NCBI GenBank assembly: GCA_949987705.1 | Contig: OX465283.1 | Coordinates: 47,654,953-47,718,952 of the forward strand | Direction of reading: 5' to 3' | DNA from: Thereva unica | Lineage: Eukaryota; Arthropoda; Insecta; Diptera; Therevidae | DNA: 64,000 nucleotides | Shown here: piece by piece, positions 1 through 10,700 of the stretch | How the letters are laid out: each line of letters opens with the position of its first letter | Numbering within the stretch: the stretch's first letter is position 1 | Notes under the pieces: model-generated | The model's database searches: none | What the model was told of the DNA's origin: nothing | Seen by the model: the letters and a program-made list of their open reading frames with translations, nothing else | Program-made: the position numbers and the translations under genes

Positions 1-215
1 AGTTCAAGATTTCTTCTGTCTATTAAAGCTTGTCTGGCTCACAATTTTTGTTATTAAATTTGTCAGACTGAATTTTGAATGCGCAGCATCAATGCATCAA
101 GATCAACCACTGGCATTTCAGAACACCTTGTTCAAAAAGAAAATAACTGAAGTTTAAGATGTCCTTTATCCATAAAAATAAGCCTGTCATTGAAAAAATG
201 TTTTTTACCATGTCA

Positions 216-422
216 GATATAATTTTTAAGCGCCGTGACAGGGGGGTTTTCTTTAAAAAACAGCTTTTACAAGGGCTTTGTTGCTGACATACTAAGTTTT
301 ATTCATAAAATAGATGACAAGTCTTCTTCCAGAAAAAAAATTAAGGTGGTGCTTTGGCTAGGCCCTTATAAAAGCTCTTTTTTAAAGAAAACCCCCCTGT
401 CACGGCGCTTAAAAATTATATC
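216..422. mobile_element. Palindromic MITE with about 61-bp inverted arms
   Basis: The arms at 216-276 and about 362-422 are reverse complements with about two mismatches. Both outer ends read GATATAATTTTTAAGCGCCG when oriented inward. About 85 bp separate the arms. No transposase is present and no clear target duplication could be fixed, because the ends are A/T rich. The short ORF spanning it is only a reading of the palindrome. Confidence 0.75.
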
Positions 423-482
423 AGTAATTTATAATTATATTATATCATTATGACATGCTGAAGTCTGTGAGAAATACGCTGC

Positions 483-1900
483 TTACCCAAGAAGAATCTG
501 CTTTCGCTGGCACGCCCTTGAGGAAATACGTTGAAGTGGCATCATCCAATGGAGAGATCGAGGTATTGATGGTGTTTTTTTATTGACTCCTCGAGGTGTT
601 TTTAATTGTTTCTGTTCGGTGTTTTTTGCTGGTTTTCTTGCAAGCAACCTATTTTTGGAGTCGATTTTTTCTAATCTCCTTTCCCACTCTGCGAGAGACC
701 ACGTTGTTCCGAATTTATTCACAGTTTCCGGTAGGCGCACAGGTGGCAAGCACTGAGATGGGCTAGCGGAAATCGACAGGGTTTTGCTGGTGTAAGGTGT
801 TTAAATTGGGAGAGCCGAGGGTAAAATTATCCTTCCAGTTCTCGGAGAGTGACATTGTCTGTACATTTGGTTCGTCTATCACAACGTTAATGGGCGGAGA
901 GGGTATAATGTCACGGGTGGCTTTCATTAAATCCTTCAGATTTGATAGCTCCGTCCCAAGATGGGAGAACTGCAATTTTAAGTCAGCTTTAAGCTGAGTC
1001 ATGGTGTTGTCCACTAAAGAGAGCTTGTCGAAAGAGTCGCAGATTTTGGAGATTAGCTATGATTGCTCGTGCTTAATACATGGATCATTGTCCGTATTGA
1101 TTTTTATCTTCTTAATGCACGAGCTAATGGAATTCAGTTCAAATCTCATGATCTTGGATAGGTTGTCGATCATATAGTCGATCATATGCTCGGAAGGTGG
1201 CTTGTTTAGTTTTGATTGCGTTCATACACTCCCGATTAAACCTTCTGTTGGGCCTAGGCTTCTAGAATGGGGAATGAACAAATGCATTCCTACCTGTGTG
1301 ATCCTGGTGATACGGATAGCGGCAGAGTTGACGTTTTTATTTTGGAAACACAGGTCCCAGTCAGTAGATTGGAAAAAAATAATAAGCCCCAGCCAATTGG
1401 CCTTCCTATAATGTTATAAGTTCTCTTAACTGGTCTTGGAGGAGTGGGAAATTTTAATGGGAAGTTAGCGCTAACTAAGCAGCGGTCCGAATTTCCGAGA
1501 GGTGAATCAACTTCGATTAAGTAGGGCGCTAGATGAGGAGTAAGAAAAAGATCAAGGAGATAGGCTCCTTTATCAGCAACATCAGGGACTCTCGTGGGAT
1601 GATCCACAATTTGATGTGTCTGCAAAGAGCCCGACGTCCTTGCCAAAAACACTGGTTCCATTTGATCAGTCAGCTAGTTTACGTTGTGAACATTGAAATC
1701 ACCCGCAACGATGATTTTACACTTAGGATTGGACGACAAAAATCCCGAGATTTGTTCGGAAATAACATCGATCGTTACGCGAACCCAATCGTCACATTCC
1801 ACAGTGGGACCAAATCCAAAAAAGCTGGCCAAAAGTCTAAAAAAAAGTTTATAGATTGCGGTTTTTTTTGGGGGGAGATGATTCTAGGACACTTCCAATA
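483..1900 (-). mobile_element. Decayed Jockey-like LINE remnants
   Basis: On the minus strand, about 1661-1290 reads as an APE-type endonuclease segment with the motifs QIVDHPTRVPD, LLDLFLT and PLGNSD, typical of Jockey/CR1-group LINEs. Downstream on the same strand, 1014-763 is a coiled-coil-like ORF1 piece. This order, endonuclease before ORF1, is reversed relative to an intact element, so at least two copies or a rearrangement are involved. Reading is lost repeatedly, so this is a pseudogene-level relic. A better copy of the endonuclease motif lies at 17457-17666. Confidence 0.65.
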
Positions 1901-2880
1901 GTGAGCAATCAGTCACGGAAGGTTAGATTTTTTTCTACGGACTGAGAAATTGTAGTTGCTACTTTACTCTTTTTGCTTATTTTTAAACGTTAATATTGTG
2001 AAAAAAGGTTAACGTTTTCAAAACGCTATGAAAAATTAAGTAACCAAGCAATCGTGGTCGTGTAAAGTGGAATTTTCTTTGGAAGGTATGTAGAGTATAA
2101 AAAAAATTGCACTATACCCATTAAGCAAGTATATAATACACAGTAAGCATCTATTACACGTGCTTTTTATGAATTTGGATTGTAAGAATGCGATATATAT
2201 TGGACAAAAAGTAATATTGCTCCACTCTGCTCCACTGGAAAACTTGCTGGGCGTTGTTGGTAAAGGTGTATTCCTTCACCTCCAAAAAAAATCCGCTGCC
2301 CAAAATTGCCCCTCCGTGTTTTAAGGGGTCACATACGTCCAGCACTAGCCCATGGAAATGGTACTTCAATATTGCAAAAATGCGGGACAAGGTTTTATTT
2401 TTGGGATGTGTACAGTGTGAGCTTAAATCTGAGTTTTCGGGATTCTAACCCACTCCCCCCCCAATTTGGCCGCCATCTTGGAAAAGGTGCGCAAATGGTT
2501 TTTCCATTATATATCTCCGTAACAGTACATCTTACAGAAAATTTGCAAGGGCACTTTTTGTTTATAATTAAATTATCTACAATATATTAGCAAGATATTT
2601 TTGGGTAAATTTAATAATTAAGAAGTTATAAGCCTTAGAACACAAAAATTAGTCACAGTATTTTCTTTTAATGGCTATAGCTCTGAATGTTCGACATCAG
2701 AAGATAAAGATACAACTTTTACTTGTAGTCACAATGATTTTCTTCTGTAATTGCATTCTTAAAAATTCTTATTTTGTTTTTCTAATAAACAATAACTTCC
2801 TAATAAAATAACTTGCTTATAAAAAAATTAATCAAAAGTATTAAACATTATATTAAAACAAATTTTTTGATTTTTTAAGA
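1901..2880. other. Intergenic, no gene recognised
   Basis: AT-rich sequence with only short, unsupported ORFs. I see no conserved protein motif, RNA gene or clear terminal repeats. Confidence 0.5.
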
Positions 2881-3134
2881 GGTTATGTTAACCATATTGA
2901 GTCCGCCATTTTGAAAATCGAAATTTCGACACCGGATTCGTCATCAGCGACCCCGAAAACCCCTAAGTGAGATGTTTTGGTATCATTTACTAAAGTTTTT
3001 GACTATTTGGAGGGGTTATGTTAACCATATGGAGTCCGCCATTTTGAAAATCGAAATTTCGACACCGGATTCGTCATCAGCGACCCCGGAAACCCCCGAG
3101 TGTAAAATTTGAGATCATTTAATGCACTTTTTGA
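2881..3134. repeat. 133-bp tandem duplication
   Basis: Two head-to-tail copies begin at 2881 and 3014 (GGTTATGTTAACCATAT...). The first 80 bases or so are nearly identical, including GTCCGCCATTTTGAAAATCG and CGACACCGGATTCGTCATC, and then they diverge. Similar CCGCCATTTTG-type sequence occurs near 61690 and 62450, so this is probably part of a dispersed repeat family. Confidence 0.8.
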
Positions 3135-3599
3135 CTTTTGGCCAGCTTTTTTGGATTTGGTCCCACTGTGCATTCCCAGGATACATAGTTCCCGACACTA
3201 CATTTGCAGCAACCATCAGAGTCAATAAAACTTGTCCTTGTCAAAGTATTATGCCTTTTGAGTCGGGGCAAATTTCATCGACCCACAGAGTTTGGCCGCG
3301 ACACTTGCAGGTCCGAGATTCTAATGAGGGTAGGAACTAAGCGAACTTACTTGTGCTGTTCATCGGTCGCGTTTTGTGTCTATCAAAGGGTGCTGAAGCC
3401 TTCGCGTTTCACTGCGGCTTGTGGACTTTTACTATCTTTTGTTTTTATTTTCTGTTTTTTTATTTCACTGTTTTCACATAAGGCACAGTTGAAATATCTT
3501 TAATTTGCGAATTTAACGGACCGGACCAGCAAAAGTCCGCACTCCTCGCTGTCCCAGATAAAAACTAGCCCAAAACTGTCCCAGAACAATGCGCAACGA

Positions 3600-4480
3600 A
3601 CAGCTCACTGACGAAAGTAAGGATCCAAAATGCAGTTACAGAAGAGTTCGAAGTGCGACAAGGTCCTAGACAAGGAGATGGACTAGCCCCCATGCTTTTC
3701 AACCTGGCCGTAGAATGGGTGATAAGGAAAACGTAAGTGCAGAGAAATTAATCCATAGCAACGAAGCCTGTACAATTACTTGGATATGCGGATGACGTGA
3801 ACATTGTGGAAGGTCCTTCTTGGTAGCAAAAGAAGGCTATGTGGAATTAAGAGAGGCAGCAACAGACATACGGCTGAACATCAACGAAGACAAGGTGATG
3901 AAACAATACAGAGCTGGAAGATTTAGAATGGTAAGAAATATAACTATCGACGAGCACAATCTAGATGTAATTGATAAAATAGTCTACCATTGGTCTGCAA
4001 TTACAAAAAGAACGATGAAAATGAATAAATAACTAGACGAATACTACTGGCTAATAGAACTTTTTATGCCTAAAAACAAATCCTGCACTCAAGATTTCTG
4101 CACAGAAAAATGAAACTTTCACTCTACAAAGCAGTAATATGACCAGTACTGTGCTATGCCAGCGAGACTTGGACTATGACATGCATAATAGGCCCAATGA
4201 GAGAGGATGCAATATGGCGAAGAAGTTACAACAACGAGTTGTATACAAATTTGAACGACCCAGAACAACTCTCAAAGCTTATACAAATCAGACTAAGACT
4301 AGCGGGCCACGCAATCAGGATGGACTATAACCGTACGGCTCATGGTGGCGGAAATGTCAGGAAATAGACCACTAGAGGAGGAGGGGGAGATGGATGGACT
4401 GTGTGACGTCTGACGTGGAGACTATGCTCAGCATTCGGAGCTGAAGAACTGCTGCAAGGAACCATCTAGCTAGAGCTCTT
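3600..4480 (+). mobile_element. RTE-like LINE reverse-transcriptase relic
   Basis: Near 3640-3720 the plus strand encodes a reverse-transcriptase block readable as EVRQGPRQGDGLAPMLFNL, followed by a YADDVNIVEG-type active-site segment near 3790. Later pieces (about 4085-4420) match the thumb and C-terminal part of the same LINE class. Frameshifts and stops break the frame, so it is non-functional. Related copies lie at 21391-22500 (minus) and 38545-41590 (plus). Confidence 0.7.
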
Positions 4481-5190
4481 GGGTGAAAGATTTCCCTCAT
4501 CCCACCACCCCCTCCCCCCCCCCCCTTGTATCCACCACTGATATTTGTAATCCTAAATTTAATATTAATAAATAAAAAAAAATGTATACATAACCCAAAC
4601 TGTACAAAAAAGCTCTTTAAATTAACAATTAAAGTTCTTTTTCCAAAATATTTTAATTGTTATAAAAAAAGCGTATCAATAACTACTGTACAATGAGCTG
4701 CAAGCAGACTCCTCCTTGTTCGTCTTCTTATCGGTGATGTATGGACTTCTACTAATTTACCCCGACCTCAAACAATATTTCTAAACTCTATTCAAACAAC
4801 TGTACAAAGCAACAGCACAAATCAGAAAAGTATTCCATATTGACAAAAAATATGATAAATTATTTATGCAAAATGTAACGACTTTAACGAGAAAAAATTG
4901 TAACGACATTTTATGGAATGAAACAAAATCGGTTCACCTCAACTAATATTCAGCAATTCAGCGGATGCTTTGACGTTTGCAAGTTCTGACGTTTCTCTGA
5001 TGCTGGGTAACGAAGATTTGGAATTTGAGGTATCGCCCTCGACTTTTACAATAAAAATTACCAAGTAACATTAAAAATATATTCCGTTTGTATTCCAAAT
5101 TAATAGTTACACTATTTAACCCATCTGGCTTTCTCTATAGTAACAAAAAAATCCATGTAAAAACAGCGAAAAAAAATTCAAAAATAAATA
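4481..5190. other. 5' flank of VPS13B
   Basis: AT-rich 710-bp stretch with a poly-C run near 4510, then sequence leading to the VPS13B start. It presumably contains the promoter and 5'UTR, but I see no unambiguous TATA box or initiator. An in-frame TAA at 5185-5187 lies two codons before the ATG at 5191. Confidence 0.4.
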
Positions 5191-7783
5191 ATGTTCAGGC
5201 TCGAGTCCTATATTACACCAATAATATTAAATCATGTGGCAAAATATGTTAAAAATATCAGACCACAAGATTCTCAGGTATATTTTTGTTGTAAACAAAG
5301 AAACTGCCGGAATTATATTAAAATGGTTTTACAGGTTTCATTGTGGGAAGGTGAAGTTGCATTCCAAAATTTAGATCTTCGGCTCGATGTTCTGGAAGAG
5401 GAGCTACAATTACCTTTTGAATTTTTATCTGGCCATATACATGAGCTGACAATACATGTACCTTGGACTAAAATAAATTCCGAACCAATTAACATCACCA
5501 TAAATACTATTGAATTTGTCTTGAAATTAAAAGACCAAGAGCAAGAGTCGAATTCATCAAGGGAAGATGTTAAGAAGAAAAATTCTAAAATAGAGGAAGC
5601 CCCACAGGGATACATTCCAGGATTAGTAAATAAAATCATAAATAATATTACAATCGATTGTCATAACATCATTTTGAAATATGTCGAGGAGGATATTGTT
5701 GTCTCAATGAATGTTCAATTGTTAAAATTAAGTTCTGCTGATGAATTTTGGAGAGCTGCGTTCACTGATATTAATCCAACTAAAGTAATACTGCGAAAAG
5801 TAGTGCATGTATCGGACTTGACTATTTGTTTAGATAAAAGGAACTCAATGGGTCAAATCGAAGTCTGCCAGGAACCAATTTTATATAAATGCTCGCTGGA
5901 AATTAGGATTTTAAGAAAATACAGCCTCGCGTCTGTAGCAAAATCATCTGTAACTAAAATACATATTTTTACGAATTCTGTTGATATAAATGTATCGTCT
6001 GTACAATTTCCAATGGCAATGCGGCTGGTAGCCCTTATATTAGCGTTAAAATCTGGTGATCTTATGGCACATACTCATACAGATATGGAAAATGAAGAAA
6101 CGAATGATTCTGACGCAGCTAGAAATAATGCTCAATCCTATATATCATGGGCTTGGAACATGCTACCATCAATTTTCCCCACCGATGAAGATGAATTTCC
6201 TGAAGAAGTTGAAAGCTCCGAAGGACACTTTTTGAATTCAGGAATCTATATAGAAAAATTAAGTTTTACTTTAAAATCATCTGAGTATATAACGGATTCT
6301 ATTGTCCAAACTACTAAGAAAATTCGATACAATCCAATCTTATGTCTGACACTAAAAGGGATTTTTTCAGAAACAGTTATGACTGGACAAAAATGGTTTA
6401 ACACAACCGGTGGAGTTTCTTCTATTTGTTTTGAGCCTTTAGAAAATTTCATTGATGAGGGACCATTTTGCTTCGTTGTATCTGAATGTCCTACAACTAG
6501 ATCATTTTTATATGATTCTTTATTTGATGAAAGCTCAAAGGAGAATGTGGGTAGTTACGAGAGATTTTCTACTGACTTGGAAGAATACTTAACTAAAGTA
6601 ACCTTAGACTACATGCTGTATAGAGCCCCAGCTTTTGGTTTTGACATGATTAGTATACAAGAAGAAAAGGATGATACAACAGAAGATTGTCTTGTACCAG
6701 AAAAGTTAATAATGCGCATTATATTATCCTCAACAATTATAAGATACAATACTAGACTACTTACCGTATATAACACAGTAATGGAGTTGGCTAATACTTA
6801 TAACTATTCACCATATTCAAGCAAAACTTGTTTATTAGTACCCGGTAAATTGCCACCACCATCATTGGACGATTATGATAATTTAATGGCCACAGAAATT
6901 CCAAAGAGAATTATCGAAGTTTTTCTAAGGAAAATCGATTGTGAAATTCATTCAAAAACTGAAAATCCTGGAACATTAGGCACTAACAAAAAAGTTCCAT
7001 TTCTCTACAAAGAAAACTTACCATATGTTGCTTTGAATATTGAAAATTTAGTAATGCAGTATACAACTCCAATTTACCCCAATCAACTTGTTTCAACAAC
7101 ATGCCAGATACCCAATAAGCCAAAGGAACTTCTCGATCAGTGCTATCATACGTTTAATATAAATGTAAAGAACTTATCCATAAATTTGGCAATAGTTGGC
7201 GCTCGTCAAAGAATTCTTATTCTCCCAAATTCTACAGTAACTTTCCGTTCAATAATACAGCCTGAACTATGGACAAATGAAGATACTATCAAGAAGAAAC
7301 TAAATGTTAAAATCGATAGTGCAACAGTATCTTATAATAAACCCCAAGCAATCGTAATTATTAACTATCTTGGTGTATTAACAGAATTTAACTATGAAAA
7401 AATTCAAGAAATTTATAAATGTAAAGCAAGATTCGATACACGCCAGAAATGTCTACCAAAAATGGAACATACTTTAAATTTTTTAAATGTTAAAATCAAA
7501 GAATTTGATGATAAAATTTTCTGTTCTGGAGAATTGAAATATCTTCAAACTACTGTTAATATTATACAAAATAATCATATTTCAAGGCGATACATTTTGC
7601 GAGCTCCTGTTGATATTCCTGTTGTTACGGAAGATAGTTGGTGTAAATGGGTTGTTGAATATCCATATAAATTTGTTCCAACTGCCGTAACGATTAATAT
7701 GTCGGAACTTGCTGTAATATTAGATCCAACAATTGCTACTTTTTTGAACTATGAAGTTTTATACTTGGATATAAGTGCAACCG
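5191..7783 (+). CDS. VPS13B: VPS13B exons 1-2: chorein domain and N-terminal rod
   Basis: Exon 1 (5191-5277, 29 codons) ends ...RPQDSQ. Exon 2 (5335-7783, phase 1 at its end) resumes VSLWEGEVAFQNLDLRLDVL. The 57-nt intron between them has no stop and is a multiple of three, so the region also reads as one open frame. Residues 1 to about 100 are the chorein/VPS13 N-terminal domain that seeds the lipid-binding groove. Beyond it come the conserved GYIPGLVNKIINNI, VLRKVVHVSDLTICLDKRN and YISWAWNMLPSI segments. The donor after exon 2 is ACCG|GTAAGT. Continuing past it reaches a stop at 7846-7848, which is intronic. Confidence 0.93.
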
Positions 7784-10700
7784 GTAAGTTGAATTTATAT
7801 AATAAAAATATATTTTTAAGCTATATACATATGCACTTTTTAAGCTAATTTCCTAAAAATTATAGATAGTCCGGTCGTTTTTCTTAAGGAAACTGTTTGA
7901 TGTGTCTTTTTTTATATACCGAAGCAAAATTACAAGCTTTCTGGCAGCTTCTGCAGCAGACTGTTGTTTTTGGTATATGGAAAAATCTGATGTTCTGTGT
8001 TCAATATAGTAATCCGTATTCAATAACACAATTAAATTTCGAGTATGGAAACGATATATAATGCAGTTCAAACGGTGCATGATATTTTTCTGTAATCGAT
8101 TTTCGTTCGTTAAATATTGTTCCTAAAAATACTTTTCAAAATCTTCCTCGCCAATTGTTTTGACTTTGATTCCTCTGGGTGAATTGCAATGTTTTGGAGC
8201 CACCTTATATATTGCTTAGAGAACTTTAGAATGTAGGAATGGGTCCATGTTTTATCATCATTTATGAGATAACCCTTGGACCAAACATTAAAAAAACATC
8301 CAGCACTTTTGGTTTATGTACAAATCTTCTTCTTAAATATCGCTATAGTCGTTGTAGGACTCTGGCCTCGTGAAATTCTTCTTCCAGTCGTCTCTACGGC
8401 TTGCTAGCTCTCCAGTTTGTTATACGAAGTTTCCGTATATCTTCTAGCATAAGGCGTTTTTGGTGAAATTTCGACCACCCCTCCCCCTTGGTGAGATGTT
8501 GTGAGATTTAGCTCGACCCTCTCCCCCTTCACCTAATCTCACGTGAGATTTTTCAAATTTTAAAGAACCTCTAGTATTTACACTAAAACAGGCATTTACA
8601 GGCGTAAACACAGCAAGTCATATTTTAAAACTTTTTGCTGTCGCCTGTGAAAGCTCTTGGAATCATATTGCTGCGAACGCTGTTGCTTACAAATGCTATT
8701 GTATTCTGTTCCGGCCCAGCGGGAAATGGAACCATACTATCATGCAAACTTGACGCCTTCCGTGGAAGGTGCGATGCATGACTCTTTATTAGACATCTTG
8801 TAGGACATTTGTACAGGCATGTCCTAGGGAGGAAGCAGTTGAAACTTTTTGATTTGCTTACCCCTAGATTCCATGGAAGGAATAAAGTATGCATGCCTCC
8901 TTATTGGACACCTTATAGGATTTTGAAAAGAAAGGAAGCAGTTTAAGCTTTTCAGCGTGCCTTTCCCCTAGGTATACCTTCCACCAAGCTTCCTTCGAGA
9001 TCAACTTTGAATGGATGACGAATATTTGAACTGTTTCATTTTTTTTCTTTGAACTTTTACTGCTTCCACAGGCCTTCCAGAGGGAAGGCCTGACAACATT
9101 TCCCGCTGGGGGCTACGAACTCTTCACATACACATAAAAAAGCTCTCGCCCGAGCTTGAAAAACTGTAAGCAAACAGAAACAGAAAGTATTTTAAAGCCG
9201 AAGCATTTGCTGCAGCTAGATCAGTATGCTCCTGAAAGCATACGAACCAAGAAGCTTTCACAGTCTACAGCAAAGTAAGTTTAACAATATGTACTTTGCT
9301 TGAAAGTGACTTTGTTTTTAAACCCTGCATAAAAGGCTCTATTATCTCTTCCTTTTCTTCAATTTTTTTGTAACTGTAGACTGAAAGTAGATTGTTTTAT
9401 CGACTACTTCTCGATTGTGTTCGTCGTTAGTTATGTTTCTCATTCCCACTCTGAATCCTCCGGCTCTGGATTGTTGCATCACCTTTGTTTTTTCTTCGTT
9501 GCATTCTTCTTTTCCTCCACGTTAGATTGGTTGATATTCGGCTGGTTCCCTTCCCCTTGAACGCCTCACGTAATTAATGGACGACCCCTTTCTTTAGATT
9601 TATTGGTTCTTTATAATCGAGACTAGTGCGAAATAGGTTTTATTTGCGACTGCATCTTTGAATGACGTCCTTTATCTTATTCCCTGCAGTAACCATTGTC
9701 CCTAAATATAAAAAAAATATCTACAATTTGAAACATCCCTCGAGAGTATATATTAGTGTCATTTCTTGACATAGAGGAAGCGTTTAACAATGTACTCTCG
9801 AACGCCATTACCATCTTGAACAACAAGATATCGAGGCATCGTTGGTGTCTCTCATTCACCAAATACTTACTGGCAGGATGTTGAGCTCCATCCTAGGCGA
9901 CAGCTCGGCCCGATGGGCCGTAAATAAAAGCACCCCGCAACGAGGAGGACTTTCCCAGGCAGGCTGGACACTGTCTGATAGGAACACATGTGACCCGCTT
10001 AGATCTTGAGACCTACGATTTTTGCGGAAGCTGTAAAAATCCGGACGAGGAGGAAAGTGTACTACATCTCCTCTCTCACTGCCCAGCGCTAAGCAAAAGA
10101 GACTAACCACATTTGGTGAACTCTTTCTAAGCACGCTTTGGAAATCTCGAAGATTAGGATCCCGTGACTCTCAAAATTCATTACTTCCTCGAGATGGTTT
10201 AACGAAGAAACGACACTTTAACATCAGGTTTAAAGTGGGATCACTATGGCATCACAATGGGCCTTCTGGTATTTTCTTCCTTAATAACTTGTTCGTATTC
10301 CTAGCTAGGTACAATCCCATAGTTGATAATTATTTTCCACTAATAAAATTTATTAGCCAAAACAGCCTAGCTTCAGCATTTCAATTTTTAACATTATTTA
10401 AGATCCAATTCCTATCAAGAAAATTCCAAGCTCAACTCGTCTTGACATTGAAAGGAGTTCATCAAAAAAGTCACACATAACAAGTGAACGTCCGTCACGT
10501 AAATCTATTGTACAGCCAGCAGAAACCATTCATTTAAGTTCCGAAAAAGAAGAAAAAATTGAAGAAATAACTTTCCAAACAGCTAGTAACGTAGAAAAAT
10601 CTGCAACCTATAAGTAAGTATAAAAATATACAGGAAATATGAACATATTAAAAAATTATAACTCTTCTGACATATTTCTAGAAAATGGGTGCAATTGAAG

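Larger units (their letters stand above)
7784..10402 (+). other. VPS13B intron 2 (2619 nt) with transposon debris
   Basis: Bounded by donor GTAAGT and acceptor TTATTTAAG. It contains a minus-strand LINE C-terminal fragment (8345-8455), a foldback element (8628-9283) and a plus-strand R1-like LINE fragment (9740-10200). I recognise nothing between 7850 and 8340 or between 9290 and 9735. Confidence 0.8.
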
